Of a stretch of 64,000 nt of DNA, positions 50,163 through 58,488 are shown in pieces. The position numbers and the translations under genes were made by a program. Source of the DNA: an uncultured bacterium (GTDB taxonomy: Bacteria; Bacillota; Clostridia; Lachnospirales; Lachnospiraceae); contig CAMFGH010000001.1 in the NCBI GenBank assembly GCA_945949875.1, positions 1 to 64,000 on the forward strand, written 5' to 3'. Position 1 is the stretch's first letter. The number at the start of each line of letters is the position of its first letter. The notes under the pieces were generated by a model. That model searched no databases, was not told where the DNA came from, and saw only the letters and a program-made list of their open reading frames with translations.

Positions 50163-52784
50163 CTAAAATCTCTTTCCCAGTTGTTCCTTTATACCCCGAA
50201 CTATCTGAATAGAAAATGTAGGAATACATGCCAGTAGCACAATCCATCCCAGCTTAGCCACACTCAATGTTTCCACCATAAATAATCCATGCATAAATGG
50301 CACAAGCAAAACAAAAGCCAGCAGGAATGCACCTGTTCCAAAAGCTGCTATACTCCATTTATTGCTGGTTAACTTTATCCGGAAAAGAGAAAACTCACTT
50401 CGGCATGTAAATCCATGAAACAGCCTTGCTAAAGTCAGTGTTGCAAACGCCATGGTACTGGCCGTACCGGGCCCGGCTTCTGATCCGATGTAATATGCAG
50501 TCTGAGTAACCGCAGCGATGAACAGACCGTACCCCAGTAATCGTCCCAAAAATTCCTTTGTAAGCATTCCCTTATGAGGATCTCTGGGTTTATTCTTCAA
50601 AAGCAGCTTATCCGATGGCTCCATACCGATTGCCAAAGCCGGCAGGGAATCGGTGAGCAAATTTATGAACAGAAGATGCACCGGTTCAAACGGAGTATCA
50701 AGGGCCATAAACGAGCAAAACAGAACCACAAAAATAGCAGCCATATTTCCGGAAAGCAGAAATTGAATTGCATTCATGATATTTCGATAAACATTTCGGC
50801 CATTTAAAACCGCTTTGATGATCGTGGCAAAATTGTCATCGGCTAGGATCATTGCAGAAGCATCCTTGGAAACCTCGGTTCCTGATATTCCCATTGCCAC
50901 ACCGATATCTGCCTTCTTTAATGCCGGTGCATCATTCACCCCATCTCCTGTCATTGCAACGATATTCCCTTTTCTCTGCCATGCATTTACGATACGGATT
51001 TTATTTTCCGGTGACACTCTGGCATATACCGAGATTTTTTCGAGTACCCCGTCTAATTCTTCCTCCGACATTTTGTCCAGTTCCTGGCCGGTAACCGCCA
51101 TATCCTGATCCTGAAAAATACCAATCTGTTTTGCAATGGCAGTTGCAGTCACTTTATGGTCTCCGGTGATCATAACCGGTTTAATCCCTGCCTTTATAGC
51201 GTCTGACACAGCTTCCATAGACTCTTCTCTTGGTGGATCCATCATGGAAACTAAGCCTATAAAGGTATAACCATATTCCTTTTCCATCGATAAAGTATCT
51301 TCTTCTTTACACTCTTTATACGCAAATGCCAGCACACGTAAGCCATTTTCTGAAAAAGTCTGGTTCTGTTTTACTATTTTTTCCTTATCCTCTTCAGTAA
51401 TCTGCCTGACCCCTTCGCCGGTGGCTATCTTCTCAATTCTGTCCAATAAAACATCCACAGCACCTTTGGTAAATACAGTTGGAACTCCATGGATCCGGTA
51501 CTTTGTACTCATGAGTTTTCTATCAGAATCAAAGGGTATCTCCTCCATACGCGGCATCATGCTTCTGATGTCTTCTGTCGTTACTCCTGCTTCCATAAGA
51601 CCTGCTTTTTCTGCCATATTTAACAAACAGGTCTCTGTCGGATCGCCGATGTCTTTCCCATTACAGATCGAGGAATCATTATTTAAAACAGCACTGTACA
51701 GGAAATACCGGTGCAGACTGAATGTCAAATCCAGTTTCTCCGGCGGCATACAGTTATCATCTATATAAATTTCTTTTACTGTCATCCTGTTCTGTGTCAG
51801 CGTTCCTGTCTTATCTGAACAAATTACGGATACGCAGCCCAGGCTCTCGACCGCTTTTAAATCCTTGATGATCGCATTGTCTGCTGCCATCTTTCTTGTT
51901 CCCATTGCCTGTACGATGGTGACAATGGAGCCAAGGGCTTCCGGAATGGCAGCAACCGCTAAGGCAACCGCGAACATCAAAGAATCCAAAACCGGTTCCT
52001 GCTGCCGGATTCTGAGGCAGAATACCATTACACTGATGATCATAATGTCCATCGCCAGTTTCTTACTGAAATCATCCAGGCTCACCTGCAAAGGCGTTTT
52101 TTTCTCCTTGGTATCATTCATAAGCGCTGCAATTTTACCCATCTCGGTATTCATTCCTGTAGCAGTTACCAGTGCACTGGCTCTGCCATAGGTTACCAGG
52201 CTTCCGGAAAAGATCATATTGTGCCGATCTCCCAGAGCTGCTTCCTTTGTGATTTCTCCCTCTTTTTTATCAACATTCGTTGATTCCCCGGTTAATGCAC
52301 TTTCATTTACCTGCAGAGAATGGTTCTCAAGGATCCGTCCATCTGCAGCAATCAGGTCTCCGGCTTCCAGCAGCAGCACATCCCCGGGAACGATTTCCCT
52401 TGAAGGTACTTCTTTTTTTATTCCATCTCTTAAGACCTTTGCCTTGGGAGCAGATAATTCTTTTAAAGAATCCAGAGATTTTTCTGCCTTGACGTACTGA
52501 ACCGTTCCAAGAACCGCATTTAAAATAAGGACTGTAAAAATAACGATGATACTCTCTGCATTTCCCGACAGCATAGAAATAATTGCCGCCACAATGAGAA
52601 TCATAACCAGTAAATCTGCAAATTGCTCCAAAAATACTCTTAATACACTTTTTTTCCCTTTCTCTTCTAAGACATTCTCTCCGTATTTTTGTAATAAAGC
52701 CTTTGCTTCCTCTTCGGTATGTCCTAAAGGACTTCCATAGATTTCAAATAATTCCTGTTTCGTCTGTTGATAAACTTCTTTCAT
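50163..52784 (-). CDS. Calcium-transporting P-type ATPase (P2-type)
   Basis: DKTGTLTQNRMTVKEI phosphorylation motif, TGES, TGDGVNDAPALKKADIGVAMG; start at MKEVYQQTKQ. Confidence 0.95.
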   Translation of the reverse strand: MKEVYQQTKQELFEIYGSPLGHTEEEAKALLQKYGENVLEEKGKKSVLRVFLEQFADLLVMILIVAAIISMLSGNAESIIVIFTVLILNAVLGTVQYVKAEKSLDSLKELSAPKAKVLRDGIKKEVPSREIVPGDVLLLEAGDLIAADGRILENHSLQVNESALTGESTNVDKKEGEITKEAALGDRHNMIFSGSLVTYGRASALVTATGMNTEMGKIAALMNDTKEKKTPLQVSLDDFSKKLAMDIMIISVMVFCLRIRQQEPVLDSLMFAVALAVAAIPEALGSIVTIVQAMGTRKMAADNAIIKDLKAVESLGCVSVICSDKTGTLTQNRMTVKEIYIDDNCMPPEKLDLTFSLHRYFLYSAVLNNDSSICNGKDIGDPTETCLLNMAEKAGLMEAGVTTEDIRSMMPRMEEIPFDSDRKLMSTKYRIHGVPTVFTKGAVDVLLDRIEKIATGEGVRQITEEDKEKIVKQNQTFSENGLRVLAFAYKECKEEDTLSMEKEYGYTFIGLVSMMDPPREESMEAVSDAIKAGIKPVMITGDHKVTATAIAKQIGIFQDQDMAVTGQELDKMSEEELDGVLEKISVYARVSPENKIRIVNAWQRKGNIVAMTGDGVNDAPALKKADIGVAMGISGTEVSKDASAMILADDNFATIIKAVLNGRNVYRNIMNAIQFLLSGNMAAIFVVLFCSFMALDTPFEPVHLLFINLLTDSLPALAIGMEPSDKLLLKNKPRDPHKGMLTKEFLGRLLGYGLFIAAVTQTAYYIGSEAGPGTASTMAFATLTLARLFHGFTCRSEFSLFRIKLTSNKWSIAAFGTGAFLLAFVLLVPFMHGLFMVETLSVAKLGWIVLLACIPTFSIQIVRGIKEQLGKRF

Positions 52785-52819
52785 ACTTTTTCTCCTTTCC
52801 GAATTGTGTACAAAAGAAA

Positions 52820-52858
52820 AAGACCTTTTGTGCACAATAAATGTACACAAAAAGTCTT
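52820..52858 (-). terminator. Expression-platform terminator of the riboswitch
   Basis: Minus strand AAGACTTTTTGTGTACA-TTTAT-TGTGCACAAAAGGTCTTTTTC; its 5' arm overlaps the P1 3' strand. Confidence 0.8.
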
Positions 52859-52945
52859 GTTTAACAACTGTCACCTGGTCCCCGGTCTCAAAAGACGTCC
52901 TGACGAAAACCAGAACATGCATGGCATGCAACTACTCCCTTTTTG
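52848..52945 (-). ncRNA. yybP-ykoY family riboswitch (Mn2+-sensing) upstream of the P-type ATPase
   Basis: Minus strand CAAAAAGGGAGTAG...CGTCAGGACG...GAGACCGGGGACCAGGTGACA...CAAGACTTTTTG; closing P1 CAAAAAG/CTTTTTG; gene context fits the class. Confidence 0.75.
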
Positions 52946-52953
52946 CTGATATC

Positions 52954-52982
52954 AGTTTATCATATGCATTTTCAGGAGTCAA
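52954..52982 (-). promoter_or_regulatory. Sigma-A-like promoter of the riboswitch/P-type ATPase transcript
   Basis: Minus strand TTGACT-17-TAAACT. Confidence 0.65.
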
Positions 52983-53050
52983 CGATACTTAGGTCTTAAG
53001 TTTCCGCTGTTTTCTACAGAAAATTATATTTTTATAACATTCTTTATTAT

Positions 53051-54163
53051 ATGATTTTCCAAAGAAAACGCGTTGTGCTGAAAGGCGTACGTACGTTAGG
53101 ACAGTATTTGATCCTTGCAGTCTCACTAATTGGTTCCTGTATTTTAGCCAAACTGGTATATCAGAAAAAGCCGACTTCCACTCTGATCCGATACATTCTG
53201 GCTGTAGGATTTCTGGTGTTTTATTCGTATCTGATGTTTATCACATCTGTGAATCTGGCATTCTGTTATATCCTGGTGGCATATATTGTTTTGATTGTGT
53301 ATGTAGACATTAAATTTTCCGTTATGATCGGGGCATATGGTTTCCTGTTAAATATTGCTTTGATGGCAAAGCGTCTGATGACAACAGGGCTGACTGATGC
53401 ACACCACCCTGGATGTAGCCGACAGCATCATGAAAAATATTGAGGAAGCCATCGCAGAAACAAATGAACTGAAAAATGCCATCGGTGCTACGCAGCATTC
53501 TATGAAAGATATGACCGGTGGCGCAAATGATGCAGTGCAGGCCATCATGGAGCAGCAGCAAAGTACCAATGAAATCGATGATTATATCAAGGACGTATCC
53601 GTATCTACTGAGCAGATTGCCGGAGAGCTGATGAATGCGGAAAGTAATCTGGATGCCGGACAGGAAGTAATGAACGAGCTGCTTGAACAGGTAAAAGTAT
53701 CCGAATCTTCCGGCAATGTGGTTGCCAATGAAATGAGCGGCTTGAAGGAAAACGCCAGACTGATGCAGAATATCGTAGAACTGATCATCAATGTGGCAGA
53801 TCAGACTTCTCTTCTGGCACTGAATGCCAGCATCGAAGCAGCCAGAGCAGGAGAAACAGGAAGAGGTTTTGCAGTAGTAGCCAGCGAAATCTCAGGTTTG
53901 GCTGCCCAGACCAACAGTGCAACCGGGCGATTTCCAAACAGGCCGAGCAATTGCAGCAGGTAGTGCAGGCTGTGGAAAATGCCAACAAACAGGTAGTGGA
54001 AAATATCAGTAATGTGTCTGCTGTAACAGAAGAAGTAACTGCAAGTGCAAATGAAACTCTGAGTAACTGTAACCGGAATCTGAAAAGCATTGAAAGAGTA
54101 ACAGAAATTATGGATACCCTTGGTCAAGATGCCCAGAAATTACATCAGGCAGAAGCAATATAA
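53051..54163 (+). pseudogene. Decayed methyl-accepting chemotaxis protein (at least two frame disruptions)
   Basis: TM N-terminus (53051 frame), MCP signalling domain in another frame (53397..), continuation [22 protein letters not shown] in a third frame after ~53929. Confidence 0.85.
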
Positions 54164-54219
54164 TCTTCTCTGCCGATTTGTCTGTTGATCTTTATGTCGT
54201 ATACCTTTTCAATAAAAAT

Positions 54220-54270
54220 ACGCAGGCAGCCTCCCTTGTCCGGGTGGTTGTCTTCGTATTTTTTCATTCA
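54220..54270. terminator. Bidirectional intrinsic terminator
   Basis: AAAATACG-cAGgCAgCC...GGtTGtCTtCGTATTTTTTC hairpin. Confidence 0.7.
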
Positions 54271-54278
54271 TTTATTTC

Positions 54279-55787
54279 CTACGTTCTTTGCAATAAGATT
54301 ACAACTTCTACATGACTGCTGTGGCAGAACTGATCGCAGGCTCTCACCTTTTTCAGTTCATACCCTCCATCACATAAAATGCGTAAGTCTCTGGCCAACG
54401 TTGCGCTGTCGCAGCTCACATATACGACTTTCTTTGGTGCCATTTTCAAAATCGTATTCAGACACATCTCATCGCAGCCTTTTCGTGGCGGATCTACTAC
54501 GATCACATCTGCATAGACCCCATTTTTTTCGTATTCTGCAGGCAGCACCTCTTCCGCTTTTCCCACAAAAAATTCCGCATTCTCTATCTGATTTTCCCTG
54601 GCATTTTTTCGGGCATCCAGAATAGCCTGCTCTATGACTTCTACCCCATATACTTTTTTCGCCCGCTTTGCCAGAAACAGGGAAATCGTTCCGATTCCAC
54701 AATACAGATCCCAAACCGTTTCTTCTCCGGTAAGCCCCGCATAGGCAAGTGCAGTAGAATACAGCTTTTCTGTCTGTACCGGATTCACCTGATAGAAACT
54801 TCTGGCAGATATGGCATAGGTGACTTCGGTATCCGTTGGATAAAAATCATTTCCTCTTACTTCCAATAAGTGAATCGTATCCTTTATGGTATCTTCTCCC
54901 CAGATGAGTTCTGTTACGTCCCCCATGATCACATTGGTGTTTTCCCAATTATAATTAAGTGACACACTTGTCATTCCTGGTATTTTTTCCAATACCTCCG
55001 ATAGTTTTTCCCAGGCCGGAAGCCTGTTCATTTTCTCCTGTACCGGAAGCCCATTCTTTTTCTTCCGGGATGGAAGGCCGCTTTTCTCGCACAAGCCAAT
55101 CCCTTTTTTCTGTTCCGGCCTGGCATTTACCACCAGGCATACCATGATCTGTCCACTGGTAAATCCCTTACGAATCAGCACATGGCGAATCAGACCCTTT
55201 CCGGTTTTTTCATTATATGCTGTCACACCGTTCTCTCTCATATAAGAAAGAATGCTTTCCAATATTTCTTTATTTTCTGTGACTCCTAAAAGGCAGTCCG
55301 TATTGGCGATAATGGAATGAGTCCGGCCTGCATAAAACCCGGTAATCAGTTCTCCTTCTTTGGAATACCCCACCGGATACTGAGCTTTGTTCCGGTATCT
55401 CCATGGCTCCTCCATCCCGATAATGGGTTCCATGATCCGGTCCAGCAATCCCTCTTCAAATCCACCGATACGCATCAGGTTGTTCTTTACTTTCTGCTGT
55501 TTAAAGGCGAGCTGTTTTTCATAAGATAGAGCCTGTATCTGACAGCCTCCGCACTGTCTGTGAAAAGGACAGGGCGGATCGGTGCGGTCCGGAGACGGTT
55601 CCAGTATTTTTTCCAATCTGGCAAAAGCGTAATTCTTTTTCGCTTTTACTATTTTCACTTCCACCAAATCTCCCGGAACAGCATCCTTTACAAAAAGAGG
55701 AAAGCCATCGATTTTCCCGATGCCTTCCCCGTCTGCTCCGATATCTTCTATCTCAATTGTAACCATCTGATTTTTCTGATAACTCAT
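54279..55787 (-). CDS. 23S rRNA (uracil-5-)-methyltransferase, RumA/RlmD family with TRAM domain
   Basis: TRAM (VTIEIEDIGADGEGIGKIDGFPLFV), CPFHRQCGGCQIQALSYEKQL cluster, VWDLYCGIGTISLFLA, VVDPPRKGCDE, YVSCDSATLARD. Confidence 0.95.
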   Translation of the reverse strand: MSYQKNQMVTIEIEDIGADGEGIGKIDGFPLFVKDAVPGDLVEVKIVKAKKNYAFARLEKILEPSPDRTDPPCPFHRQCGGCQIQALSYEKQLAFKQQKVKNNLMRIGGFEEGLLDRIMEPIIGMEEPWRYRNKAQYPVGYSKEGELITGFYAGRTHSIIANTDCLLGVTENKEILESILSYMRENGVTAYNEKTGKGLIRHVLIRKGFTSGQIMVCLVVNARPEQKKGIGLCEKSGLPSRKKKNGLPVQEKMNRLPAWEKLSEVLEKIPGMTSVSLNYNWENTNVIMGDVTELIWGEDTIKDTIHLLEVRGNDFYPTDTEVTYAISARSFYQVNPVQTEKLYSTALAYAGLTGEETVWDLYCGIGTISLFLAKRAKKVYGVEVIEQAILDARKNARENQIENAEFFVGKAEEVLPAEYEKNGVYADVIVVDPPRKGCDEMCLNTILKMAPKKVVYVSCDSATLARDLRILCDGGYELKKVRACDQFCHSSHVEVVILLQRT

Positions 55788-55808
55788 GCCATTTTCCCCG
55801 TACACAAA

Positions 55809-56753
55809 TTATTCCATCTGAGTTGAAATAATATTGGATTCCAGCAAACGATTATATCCCAGCCAGCCTTTTTCTGTGGTTCCTTCCAGAATCTCTGTGA
55901 AGGTTTCCATCTTTGCATCGGTATTGTCTGCAAAATTAAGTGCCACTGCTTCCATAATCGCCGGCTTCTTGGGCGAGCCAAATTCCAGTTCTCCATGATG
56001 GGAAAGAATACAATGCTTTAATTCGTTTGCCAGTTTCAACGGGAATCCTTTTATCTGGTTAATCTTTTCCCCAACCATCTCTGAGCCCATAACGATATGT
56101 CCCAGAAAATTTCCCTCATCGGTATAATCATTTAACGGGAAAGCGGAAAGTTCCTTTACTTTCCCGATATCATGGCATAACGCGGCTGCAATCAGCAGGT
56201 CCTTATGTAATTTCGGATATCTGGTACAATAAAACTCACAGAGCTTTGTTACACTCAGCGTATGCTCTACCAGACCTCCGATGAATCCGTGATGAACGCT
56301 TTTTGCCGCTGAGGACATTTTAAATTTCTTCTGAAAATCAGCATCTTCCAGAAAGATCATTTCACAAAGTCTTTTCAAATAAGGATTTTCCATATTTTTA
56401 ATATAACCTGTGATTTCCCCAAACATTTCTTCCACATTATATCTGCTGACCGGCAGATAATTGGCCGGATCATATTCTCCCGGCTGGGCATAACGGGTTC
56501 TCTTGATGTTCACCTGAAGAGTTCCCTGAAAACTGGTCACATCCCCATATACTTCTACATAATCCATCGCTTCAAATTCTGCAATCCCGGCACTGTTGGG
56601 ATCCCAGATTTTTGCATCAATGGTTCCGGTTTTATCCTGTAAAATAACATTATCATATGCTTTTCCGTTCTTTGTAACTGCAGATGATTTCTGTTTACAA
56701 AGATAAATATCAAATACTCTGTCCCCGTCATGGTAATCTTTTATATATTTCAT
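55809..56753 (-). CDS. 3'-5' exoribonuclease YhaM-like (OB-fold plus HD domain)
   Basis: QDKTGTIDAKIWDPN (OB), VHHGFIGGLVEHTLSV, AALCHDIGKVKEL. Confidence 0.9.
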   Translation of the reverse strand: MKYIKDYHDGDRVFDIYLCKQKSSAVTKNGKAYDNVILQDKTGTIDAKIWDPNSAGIAEFEAMDYVEVYGDVTSFQGTLQVNIKRTRYAQPGEYDPANYLPVSRYNVEEMFGEITGYIKNMENPYLKRLCEMIFLEDADFQKKFKMSSAAKSVHHGFIGGLVEHTLSVTKLCEFYCTRYPKLHKDLLIAAALCHDIGKVKELSAFPLNDYTDEGNFLGHIVMGSEMVGEKINQIKGFPLKLANELKHCILSHHGELEFGSPKKPAIMEAVALNFADNTDAKMETFTEILEGTTEKGWLGYNRLLESNIISTQME

Positions 56754-56841
56754 ATGCTCAAATCCTCGTTTCTTTTTGATGTTCTAACTCTATATTCTGT
56801 AAGGCTGTTGCTGTCACGGATTTTCTATTGGAAATCTCCTG

Positions 56842-58329
56842 TTATGGTTGTTCCCCCACGATGACTTCCAGCTGCATCTCCTGATACTGATCCTGCCCCT
56901 GTCTTGCAATGGTAAGTGTCAGAACCTGATCTTTCTTTGTTTTATTCAAAAAACTTACCAGTTCTCCGAATGTTACCACCTCTGTATGATCTACTTTTAC
57001 GATAATATCACCGCTTTGTATCCCTGCTTTCATCGCCGGGGAATCAATCTCGATTCCGGTAATATAAGCTCCATATGGAATATCAAATTCGCTTCGGATA
57101 TCATTATTGATCTCTGCTCCATGTAGTCCCAGATAAGTCATGGAATCACCGTTTGACATTTTTTCAATGGTTTTCTTCAGTTCCGAAATACCGATTGCAC
57201 AAATCTGGTTAGTCACATTTTCTGAAACATATTTATCATATATGATTCCTACTACCTGGCCGGTCAGATTCACTAATACTCCGCTTCCGTTTTTGCTTCC
57301 CGCAATATCTGTGGTCATGATCTTATAGTTGGAATCCGTCAGACCAAGTGCTGTTCCCTCTGAAGTAACGGTCCCATAACATACCGAATTAGCAATTCCG
57401 ATGGGTGCACCTACTGCGATTACAGGTCTCCCCGTTAAAGGAGCTGCAAGGGAACTTCCCAGAGTAGCATAGGTGATGGTATTTAATGTACTATCTGACA
57501 GATTTAAAAATGGTACTGCCAGAATTCCGAATCCTGTCATTTTATCCATTTCCTTTATGGTCGCGTCCTTATTTGCCCCGTCACAAAAGGCCACAGAGAT
57601 GCTATCTGCATCCAGAAGTTTTTCACATTTCGCCAGGATCAGTAATTCTTTTCCATTATCCGCAACGATTACGCCGGAAGTGGTTCCTTCATTCTGTAAC
57701 GTATCATTGATCCAATTTGTATCTGAAGATACTGCAGTAACCGTTACCATGGACGTCTGGATTTCCTTTGTCAGAGCAGACATTTCTTCAAATAATCCAT
57801 AATAGCTTTCTATCGATAATGGCTTCTGGGCATCCTCCGGTATAGCCTCTGGTTCAGGTAGTGGCTGATCCCCCTGTAAAGAGCCATTTAGCTGCAGATT
57901 CTCTCCCTTTTGTCCGGAGATCTCCAATTCACTATCGTCGATTGCCATATCCTCCGGCAGAACCTCTTCCTCTTCTGTAGGAAATGTTACAACCTGGGGC
58001 TTCTCCTCCGGATATAACATTTTGCTGATCACCGGCTCCAACAGCAGGAATGTAATGCACGCAACAATACCAAAAACAACTGCCAGGGAAACGGTAATGA
58101 TGGTTCTACGCAGTAGTTTTTTTCTGTTAACAGGGCGTTCTTTCATCTTTTCCTGCATAAAGTGAATCGCATCAGACCGTTCCATATCCAGGTTTCCCTG
58201 CTCCTCCACCTGCTTTTTCCCTGTATTCTGCTTCATTTCCATATTCTGTTTTTTTTCTGTATTCCAATTCTTTTCTATATTCCGACCTTTTTCTATATTC
58301 TGCTTTTTTTCTTCCTGATCTGACATCAT
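56842..58329 (-). CDS. HtrA/DegP-like trypsin-fold protein with TM and PDZ domain; catalytic residues look degenerate
   Basis: Single TM after a repetitive charged N-terminus; trypsin-like region (PVIAVGAPIGIANSVCYGTVTSEGTALG...GSGVLVNLTGQVVGI) and PDZ (GAYITGIEIDSPAMKAGIQSGDIIVKVDHTEV). Confidence 0.85.
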   Translation of the reverse strand: MMSDQEEKKQNIEKGRNIEKNWNTEKKQNMEMKQNTGKKQVEEQGNLDMERSDAIHFMQEKMKERPVNRKKLLRRTIITVSLAVVFGIVACITFLLLEPVISKMLYPEEKPQVVTFPTEEEEVLPEDMAIDDSELEISGQKGENLQLNGSLQGDQPLPEPEAIPEDAQKPLSIESYYGLFEEMSALTKEIQTSMVTVTAVSSDTNWINDTLQNEGTTSGVIVADNGKELLILAKCEKLLDADSISVAFCDGANKDATIKEMDKMTGFGILAVPFLNLSDSTLNTITYATLGSSLAAPLTGRPVIAVGAPIGIANSVCYGTVTSEGTALGLTDSNYKIMTTDIAGSKNGSGVLVNLTGQVVGIIYDKYVSENVTNQICAIGISELKKTIEKMSNGDSMTYLGLHGAEINNDIRSEFDIPYGAYITGIEIDSPAMKAGIQSGDIIVKVDHTEVVTFGELVSFLNKTKKDQVLTLTIARQGQDQYQEMQLEVIVGEQP

Positions 58330-58488
58330 AATCCCCGTTTCCAGCTTTCTTTCTATAAAAATGATTTCGAAACCATTTTCATTCCTATTCAGTATAGTCG
58401 ATTCTAAAGATAGTTGTAAAGAATTTCGTTCAAATGCGCATCGGGATATGATAATATAAGAATAGTTTCCCGGAGGTAAATAAGAAAT

